From: Staphylococcus epidermidis
GTDB lineage: Bacteria; Bacillota; Bacilli; Staphylococcales; Staphylococcaceae
Assembly (NCBI RefSeq): GCF_006742205.1
Contig: NZ_AP019721.1
Location: forward strand, 2,108,001 to 2,172,000
Length of the DNA stretch: 64,000 bases
Direction: 5' to 3'
The notes beneath the pieces were generated by a model. That model was not told the origin of the DNA and ran no database searches. It saw only the letters and a list, made by a program, of their open reading frames with translations. Of the stretch, positions 1 through 8,279 are shown one piece after another; within the stretch, counting starts at the first letter, position 1, and every line of letters begins with the position of its first letter. A program made the position numbers and the translations under genes.

Positions 1-130
1 CTTTTTATTGCAACCCTAAAAAAATGTATAAATTTAGCTATTCTGTATTTTTAATCATTTTAGAAAACGATTTTTCAGGAATCAATATAAATAAAAATGT
101 ATAATCAAACGTAATCATGTATAAAAAAAT

Positions 131-162
131 AGTCGCAAAAGTTTCAATAAACTTGAGCGACT
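131..162 (-). terminator. Intrinsic terminator after the 175-675 gene
   Basis: An inverted repeat (outer arms AGTCGC/GCGACT, inner arms AAGTTT/AAACTT) lies just beyond the stop codon of the minus-strand gene. Read on the minus strand it is followed by a run of T (plus-strand A-run at 124-130). Seen directly. Positions 1-130 show no gene. Confidence 0.8.
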
Positions 163-174
163 ATAACTCATTTT

Positions 175-675
175 TTAGCGTGCATCTCTTTGATTGTTCA
201 ATTCATTAATGTCTACAACTACATTATCCATACGTTTTGCTGTATCTTTAAGTACATTTCGTGCAACATTATTACTTGGATCGAGTTTTAGAATTCGTTT
301 AGCGACATCAAACGCTTTTTTATCCGAAATAACTGGCTCAGGAATAGCATGAAGCAATAACATTTGTAATAAACTCTTCACTTCATTTCCGTCAGTAAGT
401 TTTATGGAAGAATCTGCATGATAATAAGCTGAATCTAGTGCGCCCTCATATTCACTTAAAGGATAAACAAGTAAAAGGAATGCTAAATCATGTAATTCTG
501 ATGATTCTTCTACCTTAATCATATCTAGAATACATGTATAAAACATCATACTCTCTACTTCATGAGCACTAGAGATGTATGCTTCTTCAAATTCCATAAA
601 ATCTGTTTCGGACATTAACTGTCTAACTAGTTCAAACTCGCCATTCAATACATGTTTTTTTATAAGATGTTGCAT
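175..675 (-). CDS. Hypothetical helical protein, TPR-like
   Basis: This encodes 166 residues with no signal peptide or membrane segment. The sequence reads as paired helices. The last third (DKKAFDVAKRILKLDPSNNVARNVL) is typical of one tetratricopeptide repeat, with the LDPSN turn between helices, which suggests a cytosolic scaffold or protein-binding role. I do not recognise a named family. It has its own terminator at 131-162 and is separated from fhuC by another terminator, so it is probably a single-gene unit. The ATG is preceded by AGGAGGACATTGCC on the minus strand, a good ribosome site. Function unknown; the TPR call is inference from the pattern. Confidence 0.7.
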   Translation of the reverse strand: MQHLIKKHVLNGEFELVRQLMSETDFMEFEEAYISSAHEVESMMFYTCILDMIKVEESSELHDLAFLLLVYPLSEYEGALDSAYYHADSSIKLTDGNEVKSLLQMLLLHAIPEPVISDKKAFDVAKRILKLDPSNNVARNVLKDTAKRMDNVVVDINELNNQRDAR

Positions 676-922
676 GGCAATGTCCTCCTATTGTCCAGAT
701 TTTATATAGCAATTATTATTATAATACCATAATTACCTTTAAATTTCATTTAAAAAATGATACTCAACGTTTTGTATCGTAAAATTACAATATATTTTCA
801 AACATCTTTTCTTTATATGTATACGTCTTATTATAACAATAATAAATGTATAAATGGTGAACTTTAAAAATTATTGTGGTTCACGTGATAAAATTATTCA
901 AACTATGGTTATGATATAAAAA
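676..922. other. Intergenic region, promoter space only
   Basis: AT-rich stretch holding presumably the promoter of the minus-strand gene at 175-675. No open frame, repeat or RNA structure was seen apart from the terminator that follows at 923-953. Confidence 0.5.
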
Positions 923-953
923 AATGCTCAAAACAATTATCATTTTGAGCATT
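923..953. terminator. Terminator after fhuC
   Basis: Perfect 11-bp arms AATGCTCAAAA and TTTTGAGCATT around a 9-nt loop. There is an A-run on the left and a T-run on the right, so it can act in both directions. It ends fhuC transcription and shows that no fhuB/fhuG follows in the same transcript. Confidence 0.85.
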
Positions 954-994
954 TTTTATTATCATATCTTATCAATAAGACTGTATTCATTGAA

Positions 995-1792
995 TCACGA
1001 ATACGTCTGACAGAATAAATCGTAAGTAACTAAAATTGGTTTCCCTGTTCTCGGATCTATATCTAAAACACCATCAATATTAAATACCTTTTCTAAAATG
1101 TCCTTAGTTAACACTTCATCAGTTTGACCAGTAGCAACAATATCTCCAGCTTTCATCGTAATGAGATGATCTGAGAAGCGAATTGCTTGATTAATGTCAT
1201 GTAAAACCATCACAATAGTGCAACCTTCTTCTTCGTTGAGCTTTTTGACTAAATTTAATATTTCTAATTGATGACAAATATCTAAATAAGTTGTAGGTTC
1301 ATCTAAGAAAATAATATCAGTACGTTGGGCTAGTGCCATTGCAATCCACACGCGTTGTCTTTGTCCACCACTTAAATCATTTATAGTACGATGACGAAAT
1401 TCACTTGTACCTGTAACTGACAATGCCCAATCAATTTCTTTTTTATCTTCTGCAGTTAAACGACCAAATCCTTTTTGATGTGGAAAACGCCCATAAGAAA
1501 CAAGTTCTCCTACAGTAAGTCCATCTGGGACCTCTGGTGATTGTGGTAAAATTGCTATTTTTTTAGCTATTTCTTTCGTGGATGTGGCATGAATACTCTT
1601 ACCATCCAAATTAATTTTACCTTCTTTAATTGACAATAGTCTAGATAACGCTTTCAATAAAGTTGATTTCCCACACCCGTTAGGTCCAATAATAGAAGTA
1701 ACCTTTCCATCAGGAATTGCGACATCCAAATTATTAATAATCGTAGAATCACCGTAGCCAATTTTCACTTGTTCACCACTTAAACGACTCAT
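995..1792 (-). CDS. fhuC: Ferric hydroxamate ABC transporter ATPase FhuC
   Basis: A 265-residue ATPase that hydrolyses ATP to drive iron-siderophore import. Walker A GPNGCGKST is at about residues 36-44, the signature LSGGQRQRVW in the middle, Walker B IIFLDEPT after it, and the H-loop VLHDINQA later. The length and sequence match the staphylococcal FhuC family closely. In S. aureus it heads fhuCBG and also powers other siderophore permeases that lack an ATPase. Here it stands alone: a terminator (923-953) follows and no fhuB or fhuG is present between it and the window edge. A Fur box lies about 100 bp upstream, so iron repression is expected. The orphan status and a multi-client role are inference; the ATPase identity is firm. 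Confidence 0.93.
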   Translation of the reverse strand: MSRLSGEQVKIGYGDSTIINNLDVAIPDGKVTSIIGPNGCGKSTLLKALSRLLSIKEGKINLDGKSIHATSTKEIAKKIAILPQSPEVPDGLTVGELVSYGRFPHQKGFGRLTAEDKKEIDWALSVTGTSEFRHRTINDLSGGQRQRVWIAMALAQRTDIIFLDEPTTYLDICHQLEILNLVKKLNEEEGCTIVMVLHDINQAIRFSDHLITMKAGDIVATGQTDEVLTKDILEKVFNIDGVLDIDPRTGKPILVTYDLFCQTYS

Positions 1793-1890
1793 AATAATTC
1801 CCCTACTTTCATTCTCTAAAATCTTGCTTTATATATAGTAAAAACATTGTTATTAATTAAGTTATTCACTCATTATCAGTCACAAACTTG

Positions 1891-1909
1891 TAATTGATAA
1901 TCATTATCA
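1891..1909 (-). promoter_or_regulatory. Fur box upstream of fhuC
   Basis: The core TGATAATCATTATCA (1895-1909) is a perfect 7-1-7 inverted repeat, the standard Fur recognition form. A second half-like match (CATTATCAG, 1871-1879) lies 16 bp nearer the gene. The site is about 100 bp upstream of the fhuC ATG and predicts repression by iron-loaded Fur. The rest of 1793-2058 holds only promoter sequence. Confidence 0.88.
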
Positions 1910-2058
1910 CAGTTTTTATTATAACATCTCTTCTATATTATGACTAACAATTATTTTCACTAGGTTATATATTATATTCGTAAATGAGTAGTAGTAAATT
2001 AAGCGAGTAGTACTGTCCTTAATAAATAAGTAGAGAACAGTATGATAATAAAAAGCCC

Positions 2059-2086
2059 AAAATGACTTTAACTAAGCAATCATTTT
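2059..2086 (-). terminator. Probable terminator after the YitT gene
   Basis: Arms AAAATGA and TCATTTT enclose a 14-nt loop. On the minus strand the hairpin is followed by GGGCTTTTTATT. It is a weaker stem than the others in this window. Confidence 0.5.
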
Positions 2087-2150
2087 AGACTTCATTTAAA
2101 AAAGTGCCTTACATTTTAACAACTTTTTAACTTTATAATATATTGATATT

Positions 2151-2984
2151 TTACTCATCTAACAAAAAACCATTACCATATACATCACGAACGTCATGAA
2201 TAACTAAAAAGGCATTTTCGTCAATATTTTTGATGATTCGTTTAGCACGAGATACTTGTGTTTTAGAGATGACTACGTAAAGTACATCTTTTTCTTCTCT
2301 AGTGTAATAACCGTGTCCATTTAATATTGTTAATCCTCTTCCAACTTGCTGATCAATAGCTTTTGCTACCTCATTAGGGCGACTAGATATAATAGTCATT
2401 GCCTTTTTAGTATTTAATCCTTCTATAACAAATTCCATCACTTTTGTACCTATATATAAAGACATAACTGTAACTAAGCACTTCACTAAAGGAATTTCTG
2501 TCAATGAAATAAGCACAACGATAAGGTCAAAGAATAACAAAGCGTAAGGCGTACTAATATCTAAATATTTATTAACAATTCTCGCAAGAATAACCGTTCC
2601 AGCGGTTGTTCCCCCTGCTAAAACGATAATACCAATTCCTAAACCAACACAAGTCCCACCGAACACAGCATTAATCACAACATTCCCAGTTTCTACATGC
2701 CATGTTTCAGTTAAACCTAGAAAGATTGAAATGAGTACTGTAGCAAAAATTGTTAAATATGTACTACGTTTACTCAAATATTTATAACCCACAATAATTA
2801 AAATAGCATTTAAAACGAAATTGGTTATTCCCGGTGAAATATGAAAAGCATAATATAATACGATGGCTATACCAGTGACACCACCCTCACCCAAATTCCC
2901 TGAAATAACAAATGCATTGATACCTGCAGAGAAAATAAATGAACCTATCATAACTAAAATGATATCTCTGATAGTTTTATTCAC
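2151..2984 (-). CDS. YitT family membrane protein (YitT_membrane plus DUF2179)
   Basis: This is a 277-residue inner membrane protein. The N-terminal two thirds has about five to six hydrophobic segments with the glycine-rich family signature GNLGEGGVTGIAIVLYY near residue 30. The C-terminal ~80 residues (from about 195) form the soluble DUF2179 domain. The biochemical role of this family is not established. The start is a GTG at 2984 preceded by AGGGGTGATTGA, which fits a ribosome site. It lies between fhuC and nupC, both on the same strand, but terminators separate all three, so it is probably transcribed alone. Confidence 0.85.
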   Translation of the reverse strand: MNKTIRDIILVMIGSFIFSAGINAFVISGNLGEGGVTGIAIVLYYAFHISPGITNFVLNAILIIVGYKYLSKRSTYLTIFATVLISIFLGLTETWHVETGNVVINAVFGGTCVGLGIGIIVLAGGTTAGTVILARIVNKYLDISTPYALLFFDLIVVLISLTEIPLVKCLVTVMSLYIGTKVMEFVIEGLNTKKAMTIISSRPNEVAKAIDQQVGRGLTILNGHGYYTREEKDVLYVVISKTQVSRAKRIIKNIDENAFLVIHDVRDVYGNGFLLDE

Positions 2985-3193
2985 TCAATCACCCCTAAAA
3001 CTTTGTTTAATTATTAAAATGTTAGCATAAGATAACTACTTACTACAATAAAATTTCAAATAACTATATGATTTAAAAAAACAAATTCACATATCATATA
3101 TTCGTAATTATAAATATATGTCATCTTAAGCGTACTAAAGTGGGAATTCAATACATCTGATTTTGAATAAATTTAAATATTCTGAATTTTTAA

Positions 3194-3222
3194 TTTACTT
3201 ATACTCCTAGGTCTGCTATAAT
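3194..3222 (+). promoter_or_regulatory. Extended -10 promoter on the plus strand
   Basis: TTTACT (3194-3199), a 17-bp spacer, then TGCTATAAT with a perfect TATAAT at 3217-3222 and the TG of an extended -10. It points toward 3229, where no protein gene begins on this strand. This is the promoter of the candidate small RNA at 3229-3397. Confidence 0.6.
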
Positions 3223-3228
3223 AATTTT

Positions 3229-3397
3229 AACTTCTTGAAAGAGAAGTTATCTCCTTTGTGTTGTTTATAGTAACAAAACAAATTTTGCTCGAAGTACTGT
3301 GACAGTACCTAGTCCTTACCGTTACAAGTACATTAATATTCATTTCCCATAAAAGCCAAGTATAAAAAGTGTCTCCTCACTTTTATGCTTGGTTTTT
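3229..3397 (+). ncRNA. Candidate small regulatory RNA, about 170 nt
   Basis: Between the YitT gene and nupC the plus strand carries an extended -10 promoter, then an 8-bp hairpin right at the predicted start (3228-3235 with 3242-3249). A second hairpin follows (GTACTG/CAGTAC, 3294-3308), then a strong terminator (3356-3371 with 3378-3392, then five T). The terminator loop is TCTCCT, and CTCCTTTG occurs at 3252, both able to pair with Shine-Dalgarno sequences. No open frame of note lies within. I cannot match it to a named staphylococcal RNA. The layout is that of an independent sRNA; transcription is inferred. Confidence 0.5.
3356..3397 (+). terminator. Strong terminator of the candidate sRNA
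   Basis: A 15-bp stem with one bulged A and one G-T pair, CU-rich 6-nt loop, followed by TTTTT. A-runs on the left would let it work in both directions. Confidence 0.8.
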
Positions 3398-3449
3398 ATC
3401 ATTTTAGAGATTCGCAAATCAATTCGTCAGCTTTCTACAAAATTAAAAA

Positions 3450-3491
3450 GCACACGACTCATCTAATTACAAAATAGGATGAGTAGCGTGC
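3450..3491 (-). terminator. Terminator after nupC
   Basis: Inverted repeat with inner arms ACTCATC/GATGAGT and outer arms GCAC/GTGC, followed on the minus strand by a T-run (A-run at 3445-3449). Confidence 0.75.
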
Positions 3492-3520
3492 CTATATTAA
3501 TTAAAAATCTTAAAAGTAAA

Positions 3521-4750
3521 TTACCAAGCAAATAATCCAACAAATGCAGCAGTAAGTAAGGATACTAAAATTCCTGCTAACAACATCATCGGTACATATT
3601 TGGAAACGAAATCCGACGTTTTCTTATCAACAATACCTTTCAATGTACCTATAATCATTCCAATAGTTGAAAAGTTTGCAAAAGAAACTAAAAATGTTGA
3701 TATAACTGCTCTATGATGAGGCGTCATCGCATTGACTTGATTAGAAATTTCCCCCATCACAACAAATTCGTTTGTTACAATTTTCTTCGCCATTTGTTGT
3801 GCTACTTCCCACGCTTCATTAAACGGTAAACCTAATAGTAAAGCAAATGGATACATGAAAACGCCTAAGATTTGATCAAGACCAAAGCTACCTTTGACAC
3901 CAATACCATTTGCAATAAGATGTGTGATTAAATGAATCAATCTATCAATTAAGTCAGCCAAAGCTACAAAGCTAATGACAAATGCAATGATAATTAATAC
4001 AAGCTTTCCAGCTGCTAAAACTGAATCTCCAAGAAATGAGAAAAATGGTTGTCTTTCAGTTTGGTGATCTTTAATGCTATACACGACATCTTCTTGTTCT
4101 TCAACTGATACAGGATTCAAAATACAAGAAACTATAATTGCGTTAATAATATTAAGTGGAATTGCCGTCAATACAAGTTCTCCAGGTATCATTTGCACAT
4201 AAGCGCCCACAATTGCTCCTGAAACTGAACTCATAGACATCATCGCAATAGTTAGTACCCGCATTTCATTCATTCGTTTAAGTTGTTCACTAGAAACTGC
4301 AAGAGCTTCAGTATTACCTAAGAACATCATTTCAACACCAAAAAATGATTCAAACTTAGGTTGGCGTGTAACTTTAGCAAGTACCCAACCAATACCGCCA
4401 ATGATTTTTGGAAGTATATTAAAGTACATAAGAATGTCAAATAATGGTACAACTAATAAAATAGGGAAGAGCGCGCTTACCGCCATGTCCATCATTTTAT
4501 TAGACGTGAAGCTTTTAAATGCAAATCCGGTACCCTCATGTGCGGATTCTATAACCCATGCTATACCGTTAGCTGCTCCTTTAACCCCTGCTCTTCCCCA
4601 TGGAAAATATATAAAGAACCAAGCTAAAAACAAATTCAAAATAACCAAAATAAAAATAGATTTCCATTGTATATTCTTCCTATTTCTAGAGAAAATAACT
4701 CCTATACCTAGGAAAATAAATAATCCAATGATATTAACTAATAAAAACAT
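3521..4750 (-). CDS. nupC: Concentrative nucleoside transporter NupC
   Basis: A 409-residue polytopic membrane protein of the CNT family, which imports nucleosides using an ion gradient. Family hallmarks are visible: the gate/core stretch GNTEALAVSSEQLKRMNEMR, SMSSVSGAIVGAYVQM, and NEFVVMGEIS plus FANFSTIGMIIGTLKGI near the C-terminus. I place the start at the ATG at 4750 (MFLLVNIIGL), 13 codons inside the longest frame, because AGGTAGGTG sits just before it and the extra N-terminal residues are hydrophilic and not family-like. It is followed by a terminator at 3450-3491. A partial catabolite-response-like element lies about 120 bp upstream. Confidence 0.92.
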   Translation of the reverse strand: MFLLVNIIGLFIFLGIGVIFSRNRKNIQWKSIFILVILNLFLAWFFIYFPWGRAGVKGAANGIAWVIESAHEGTGFAFKSFTSNKMMDMAVSALFPILLVVPLFDILMYFNILPKIIGGIGWVLAKVTRQPKFESFFGVEMMFLGNTEALAVSSEQLKRMNEMRVLTIAMMSMSSVSGAIVGAYVQMIPGELVLTAIPLNIINAIIVSCILNPVSVEEQEDVVYSIKDHQTERQPFFSFLGDSVLAAGKLVLIIIAFVISFVALADLIDRLIHLITHLIANGIGVKGSFGLDQILGVFMYPFALLLGLPFNEAWEVAQQMAKKIVTNEFVVMGEISNQVNAMTPHHRAVISTFLVSFANFSTIGMIIGTLKGIVDKKTSDFVSKYVPMMLLAGILVSLLTAAFVGLFAW

Positions 4751-4870
4751 TTGGCACCTACCTATATGTATTTTTATACTTTCATGCATTGATTATGCAA
4801 TCCTGTAAGACTATCAATATGTCATTCTATGTATTTTGTTAATGATGAACAATGATGAACAACAAAAAAA

Positions 4871-4884
4871 TGAAAGCGTTTGTT
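4871..4884. promoter_or_regulatory. Possible partial cre-like site upstream of nupC
   Basis: TGAAAGCGTTTGTT resembles the left half of a catabolite-responsive element (TGWAANCGNTNWCA), matching 12 of 14 positions. It lies about 120 bp upstream of nupC. The right half is degenerate, so CcpA binding is only a suggestion. Confidence 0.25.
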
Positions 4885-4995
4885 TTACGTACTATATTTC
4901 TGTGCAAACCCCAAAAGTTCTTTTAATCTTACAAAAGTTATTATACCACGTGAAAAATAGGGTTAAAATGACATTTTTACAAAACTTATATAAAA

Positions 4996-5031
4996 AACCA
5001 CGCCCTTCCACTCATTAATTAGGGCGTGGTT
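4996..5031 (-). terminator. Terminator after abcA
   Basis: Perfect 11-bp arms AACCACGCCCT and AGGGCGTGGTT separated by 14 nt. On the minus strand it is followed by TTTT. It begins five bases past the abcA stop codon. Confidence 0.9.
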
Positions 5032-5035
5032 AATA

Positions 5036-6763
5036 TTAATCTGATAATTTTTGAGATGTAACAAAATGTCTGTATTTATCATGACTTGCCATCAATTCAT
5101 GATGCGTTCCCTTACCGGTAACTTCACCTTTATCAATAAATACAATTTGACCAGCTTTTTTTATAGTTGAAAGTCGATGAGCAATGACTACAGTAGTTCT
5201 GCCTTCCATAAGTGTTTCAAGTGCTTCTTGAATTTTCAATTCACTTTCGCTATCTAGGTTCGCTGTCGCCTCGTCTAATAACAAAATATCAGGATTTTTA
5301 ACAAAACTTCTAGCGATATCTATCCTTTGTCGTTGACCACCTGATAATTTGAGTCCACGCTCACCAACCATCGTGTCGTAACCTTCGTCAAACTGCATAA
5401 TAAAATCATGACAATTAGCTAGTTTAGCATACTCTATTAACTCTTCATCATCAACTTTTCTATTAATACCATATAAAATATTATCTCTTATCGTTCCACT
5501 CATCATCGAATTAGATTGCATAACATAACCAATTTTTGTGCGCCACTTTGAAAGTGGAATATCAAAAATACTTTGATTACCGTATTTAATATCTCCACGT
5601 TCAATATCATACATGCGCTCAATTAAATTAAAAATCGTACTTTTACCTGAACCAGAAGGTCCTACAAACGCGCTCACTTCACCTTGTGGAATACTAAATG
5701 ACACATCTTCCAAAATCTTTTTAACGTCATATTTAAAATCCACGTGCTCAAATACTAATTCGCCGTCGATGATCGTAACGTCTTTAGATTCTGATAAAGC
5801 TTCAGTAGGTTCAATAGGCTCTTGCATAATTTCATATATACGACTGCTCGCACCCACAGCTTTTTTATAATCCGTAACTAGTGTCGATAAGTTAATCAGT
5901 GGCATAGATAACTGGATTACATAAAATATCATAGCTATAAGTGTTCCAGGAGTAATTGCTCCAGTACCTATTTCTAATGCACCAAAACCTAAAATAATCG
6001 CAATAGTTAATAGCATAACAACACCAGAAATGGGCTGTACGACTGCTGATATTTTAGCCTGTTTTAATCCTAATCTATATATTTTTTTAAGATTTGTATG
6101 CGCATTATCTAACTCTAAACGCTCAGTATTAGATACTTTAACTAAACGCATTTCGGTAAGCACTCTACCTAATAATCCACTGAAGTTCGCAATTTCAGAT
6201 TGCGTATTGGTAGATATTTTTTGCATCACACGTCCCAAAGGAACGATGATTAAAATAAATACAGGAATAGTAATAAATGTTAATAAAGTTAATTTCCAAT
6301 CCATGATAAATAGCATGACTAATGAACCTATTAAAGTTAAAACAGAAGGCAATAAATTAGGTAGCTTTTGTGAAATAAATTCATTAATCACTTTTGTATC
6401 ATCTGTTAGACGACTCATTAATTGGCCACTTTCATTTTTATCAAAGAACGGCATTTTTAATTGAATAATATGTTCCCACAATAATGAACGAATCGCATAA
6501 ATAATCTTTTCACCAATTTTACTTAACAAATATAGGCCTATACCGCTAAGCAATGCATTAACTAAGAAAATCGAGCCAAATATAGCTATCATTCCCCAAT
6601 TAATACTACTGACGGAAAATTTATCAACTAAACGCCCGGTGAATAATGGTACTAATAAACCACTTAAACTTCCCAACGAAGTAATGATAACCGCTGCAAT
6701 GATTAACCCATATGGCCATGAGAGTCTTTTAAATAAGAAAAACAAAGGGTTTTGTTCTTTCAT
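5036..6763 (-). CDS. abcA: ABC exporter AbcA (multidrug/cell-wall type)
   Basis: A 575-residue half-transporter with a fused membrane domain and ATPase, expected to work as a homodimer. Six transmembrane helices fill residues ~1-310. The nucleotide domain has Walker A GPSGSGKST near residue 370, signature LSGGQRQR near 475, Walker B ILLLDEAT and the switch His in VIAHRLST. The sequence is near-identical in pattern to staphylococcal AbcA and related to BmrA of Bacillus. In S. aureus AbcA exports cytotoxic phenol-soluble modulins and drugs, and the gene is divergent from pbp4. Here no pbp4 is found upstream (6764-7746). The ATG is preceded by a GAGGTATAACT ribosome site. Substrate is inference from the family. 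Confidence 0.9.
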   Translation of the reverse strand: MKEQNPLFFLFKRLSWPYGLIIAAVIITSLGSLSGLLVPLFTGRLVDKFSVSSINWGMIAIFGSIFLVNALLSGIGLYLLSKIGEKIIYAIRSLLWEHIIQLKMPFFDKNESGQLMSRLTDDTKVINEFISQKLPNLLPSVLTLIGSLVMLFIMDWKLTLLTFITIPVFILIIVPLGRVMQKISTNTQSEIANFSGLLGRVLTEMRLVKVSNTERLELDNAHTNLKKIYRLGLKQAKISAVVQPISGVVMLLTIAIILGFGALEIGTGAITPGTLIAMIFYVIQLSMPLINLSTLVTDYKKAVGASSRIYEIMQEPIEPTEALSESKDVTIIDGELVFEHVDFKYDVKKILEDVSFSIPQGEVSAFVGPSGSGKSTIFNLIERMYDIERGDIKYGNQSIFDIPLSKWRTKIGYVMQSNSMMSGTIRDNILYGINRKVDDEELIEYAKLANCHDFIMQFDEGYDTMVGERGLKLSGGQRQRIDIARSFVKNPDILLLDEATANLDSESELKIQEALETLMEGRTTVVIAHRLSTIKKAGQIVFIDKGEVTGKGTHHELMASHDKYRHFVTSQKLSD

Positions 6764-7450
6764 AGTTATACCTCGTCTTTATATTCATATTTGATCTTGC
6801 TTAATCTTGTAAAAGTTCATTTCATCCCAAATCACAAGATATATAATGATTGCTTATTTATCAGTCTTTTAAGCAAATTTATATGACACCCAAAATGTTG
6901 CAAACTATGTAATTTTAACATTCAACTTCTCATGTACGTAACTATGTTCTTCGTAGTTGATATTATAACATTTTTTATCAGAACACACGCAAAAGATTAT
7001 TTATTAGTACAAAAAATTGCACGTCATCTATTTTTATTTTCTGTCACCTTTCTGTGTTAAAAAAACACTAACGAAATATTTACTATGATACAACATTTCT
7101 ACGAATAATCGATTTTATCCGAATCAGCTGCACACAAAATCTAAAAATATTAAAATGTATGTGATGAAATTTAACAATATTTAAAAATGATAATACGTGA
7201 CATCAATATGGTGATTCAATTTATCAAACTCACTATCATGTAAATGTTTTATGACTTTATTGATACAAAATAAACTGTCGATTGATGTATTCTAAAAGAA
7301 TTTCTATTCGTAATATAATAGCTGTCAAACCACACCTTAAAACATAATCTTTGCCATAAAACTTTTGAATAGTAGCATCCACCAAATACAATGCATTTAC
7401 ACCCACACATTCGTGAAAGACGAGGTTAATAAATTATCAAAATAGAAAAA
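6764..7450. other. Gene-free region where pbp4 is expected
   Basis: About 690 bp of AT-rich DNA between the abcA start and the tag-operon terminators. In S. aureus this interval holds pbp4, divergent from abcA. I read all frames and found no penicillin-binding motif (SxxK, SxN, KTG) nor a long open frame. The longest minus-strand frame near 7250-7400 has no start or known motif. The abcA promoter must lie near 6800. Confidence 0.6.
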
Positions 7451-7490
7451 AGCAGCAAGATATTTTCTCATTAAATAATATCTTACTGCT
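7451..7490 (-). terminator. Second terminator downstream of the tag genes
   Basis: Arms AGCAG-AAGATATT and AATATCTT-CTGCT (13 pairs with one mismatch) around a 12-nt loop. An A-run at 7446-7450 gives a T-run on the minus strand. Confidence 0.65.
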
Positions 7491-7570
7491 GTTCTTATAG
7501 ATTTATGTCTTCACCTTTATTAAATAATATATAGGCATCTCGAATTACAGAATGTTTGATTTTAAATATA

Positions 7571-7602
7571 AAACCTGAGACATCTACCATTATCTCAGGT
7601 TT
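7571..7602 (-). terminator. Terminator after tagD
   Basis: Perfect arms AAACCTGAGA and TCTCAGGTTT around a 12-nt loop. Belongs to the CCTGAGACA-type hairpins that recur in this window. Lies about 150 bp beyond the tagD stop. Confidence 0.8.
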
Positions 7603-7746
7603 CATTTACATATTGACAATCGATGACTAGATAAAAATAAGTTTATATCAACCTTTTCCAACTCTAGTCACATTGATTTAAAGAACAATTCTTTCTTATC
7701 TCTATTTTCAAGATTAAATGTTCAATAGTGTCATAAATACTCTTAG

Positions 7747-8145
7747 TTATTTTGTATCTTTTCCGTATAATTCTTGCTTGATTTTGGTAGTTGAGATACC
7801 TTCTGTGCGGTTAAGATAAATGACTTCACACTTATCTTTAAGGAAGTCAAACTCCCCTTCCCAATCATGACCCATCACAAATACATCAACATCAAAACGA
7901 TCAACATCTTTTTCTTTCTGTCCCCATCCTTCTTCAGGGATAACTAAGTCTACGTATCTAATAGACTCTAACATCATCTTACGTTGTTCATAATCATAAT
8001 ATGATTTTTTGTTTTTGATTTGGTTGAATTCATCAGTAGAAAGCGCAACGATAAGATAATCCCCCATCTCACGAGCTCTTCTAAGTAATTCAATATGACC
8101 ATAATGAAGCAAGTCATATGTACCATAAGTAATGACTCTTTTCAT
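7747..8145 (-). CDS. tagD: Glycerol-3-phosphate cytidylyltransferase TagD
   Basis: This 132-residue cytosolic enzyme makes CDP-glycerol from CTP and glycerol 3-phosphate, the building block for the teichoic acid linkage unit. The nucleotidyltransferase HxGH motif is HYGH near residue 14 (YGTYDLLHYGHIELL), and the C-terminal RTEGISTTKI signature binds CTP. The length equals that of the family. It is the last gene of the tagB-tagX-tagD run and has its own AAGGAGAATTT ribosome site. Terminators at 7571 and 7451 follow. Confidence 0.96.
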   Translation of the reverse strand: MKRVITYGTYDLLHYGHIELLRRAREMGDYLIVALSTDEFNQIKNKKSYYDYEQRKMMLESIRYVDLVIPEEGWGQKEKDVDRFDVDVFVMGHDWEGEFDFLKDKCEVIYLNRTEGISTTKIKQELYGKDTK

Positions 8146-8279
8146 GATACGAAATTCTCCTTAACTAAAAATTTAATAAAAATTTATAATCTTAATGTAT
8201 CATAAATATTTTGACCATGCCATTAATACTATATTAGATACTAAACATAAATAAATTTAAAACTTACTTCAAAGAAAAG

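Noticed and set aside
4401..4808. 135-residue plus-strand frame opposite nupC
   Set aside because: Antisense shadow of a firmly assigned transporter gene.
4836..5018. 60-residue plus-strand frame between nupC and abcA
   Set aside because: It runs into the abcA terminator hairpin and starts inside a repeated AATGATGAAC stretch; no ribosome site.
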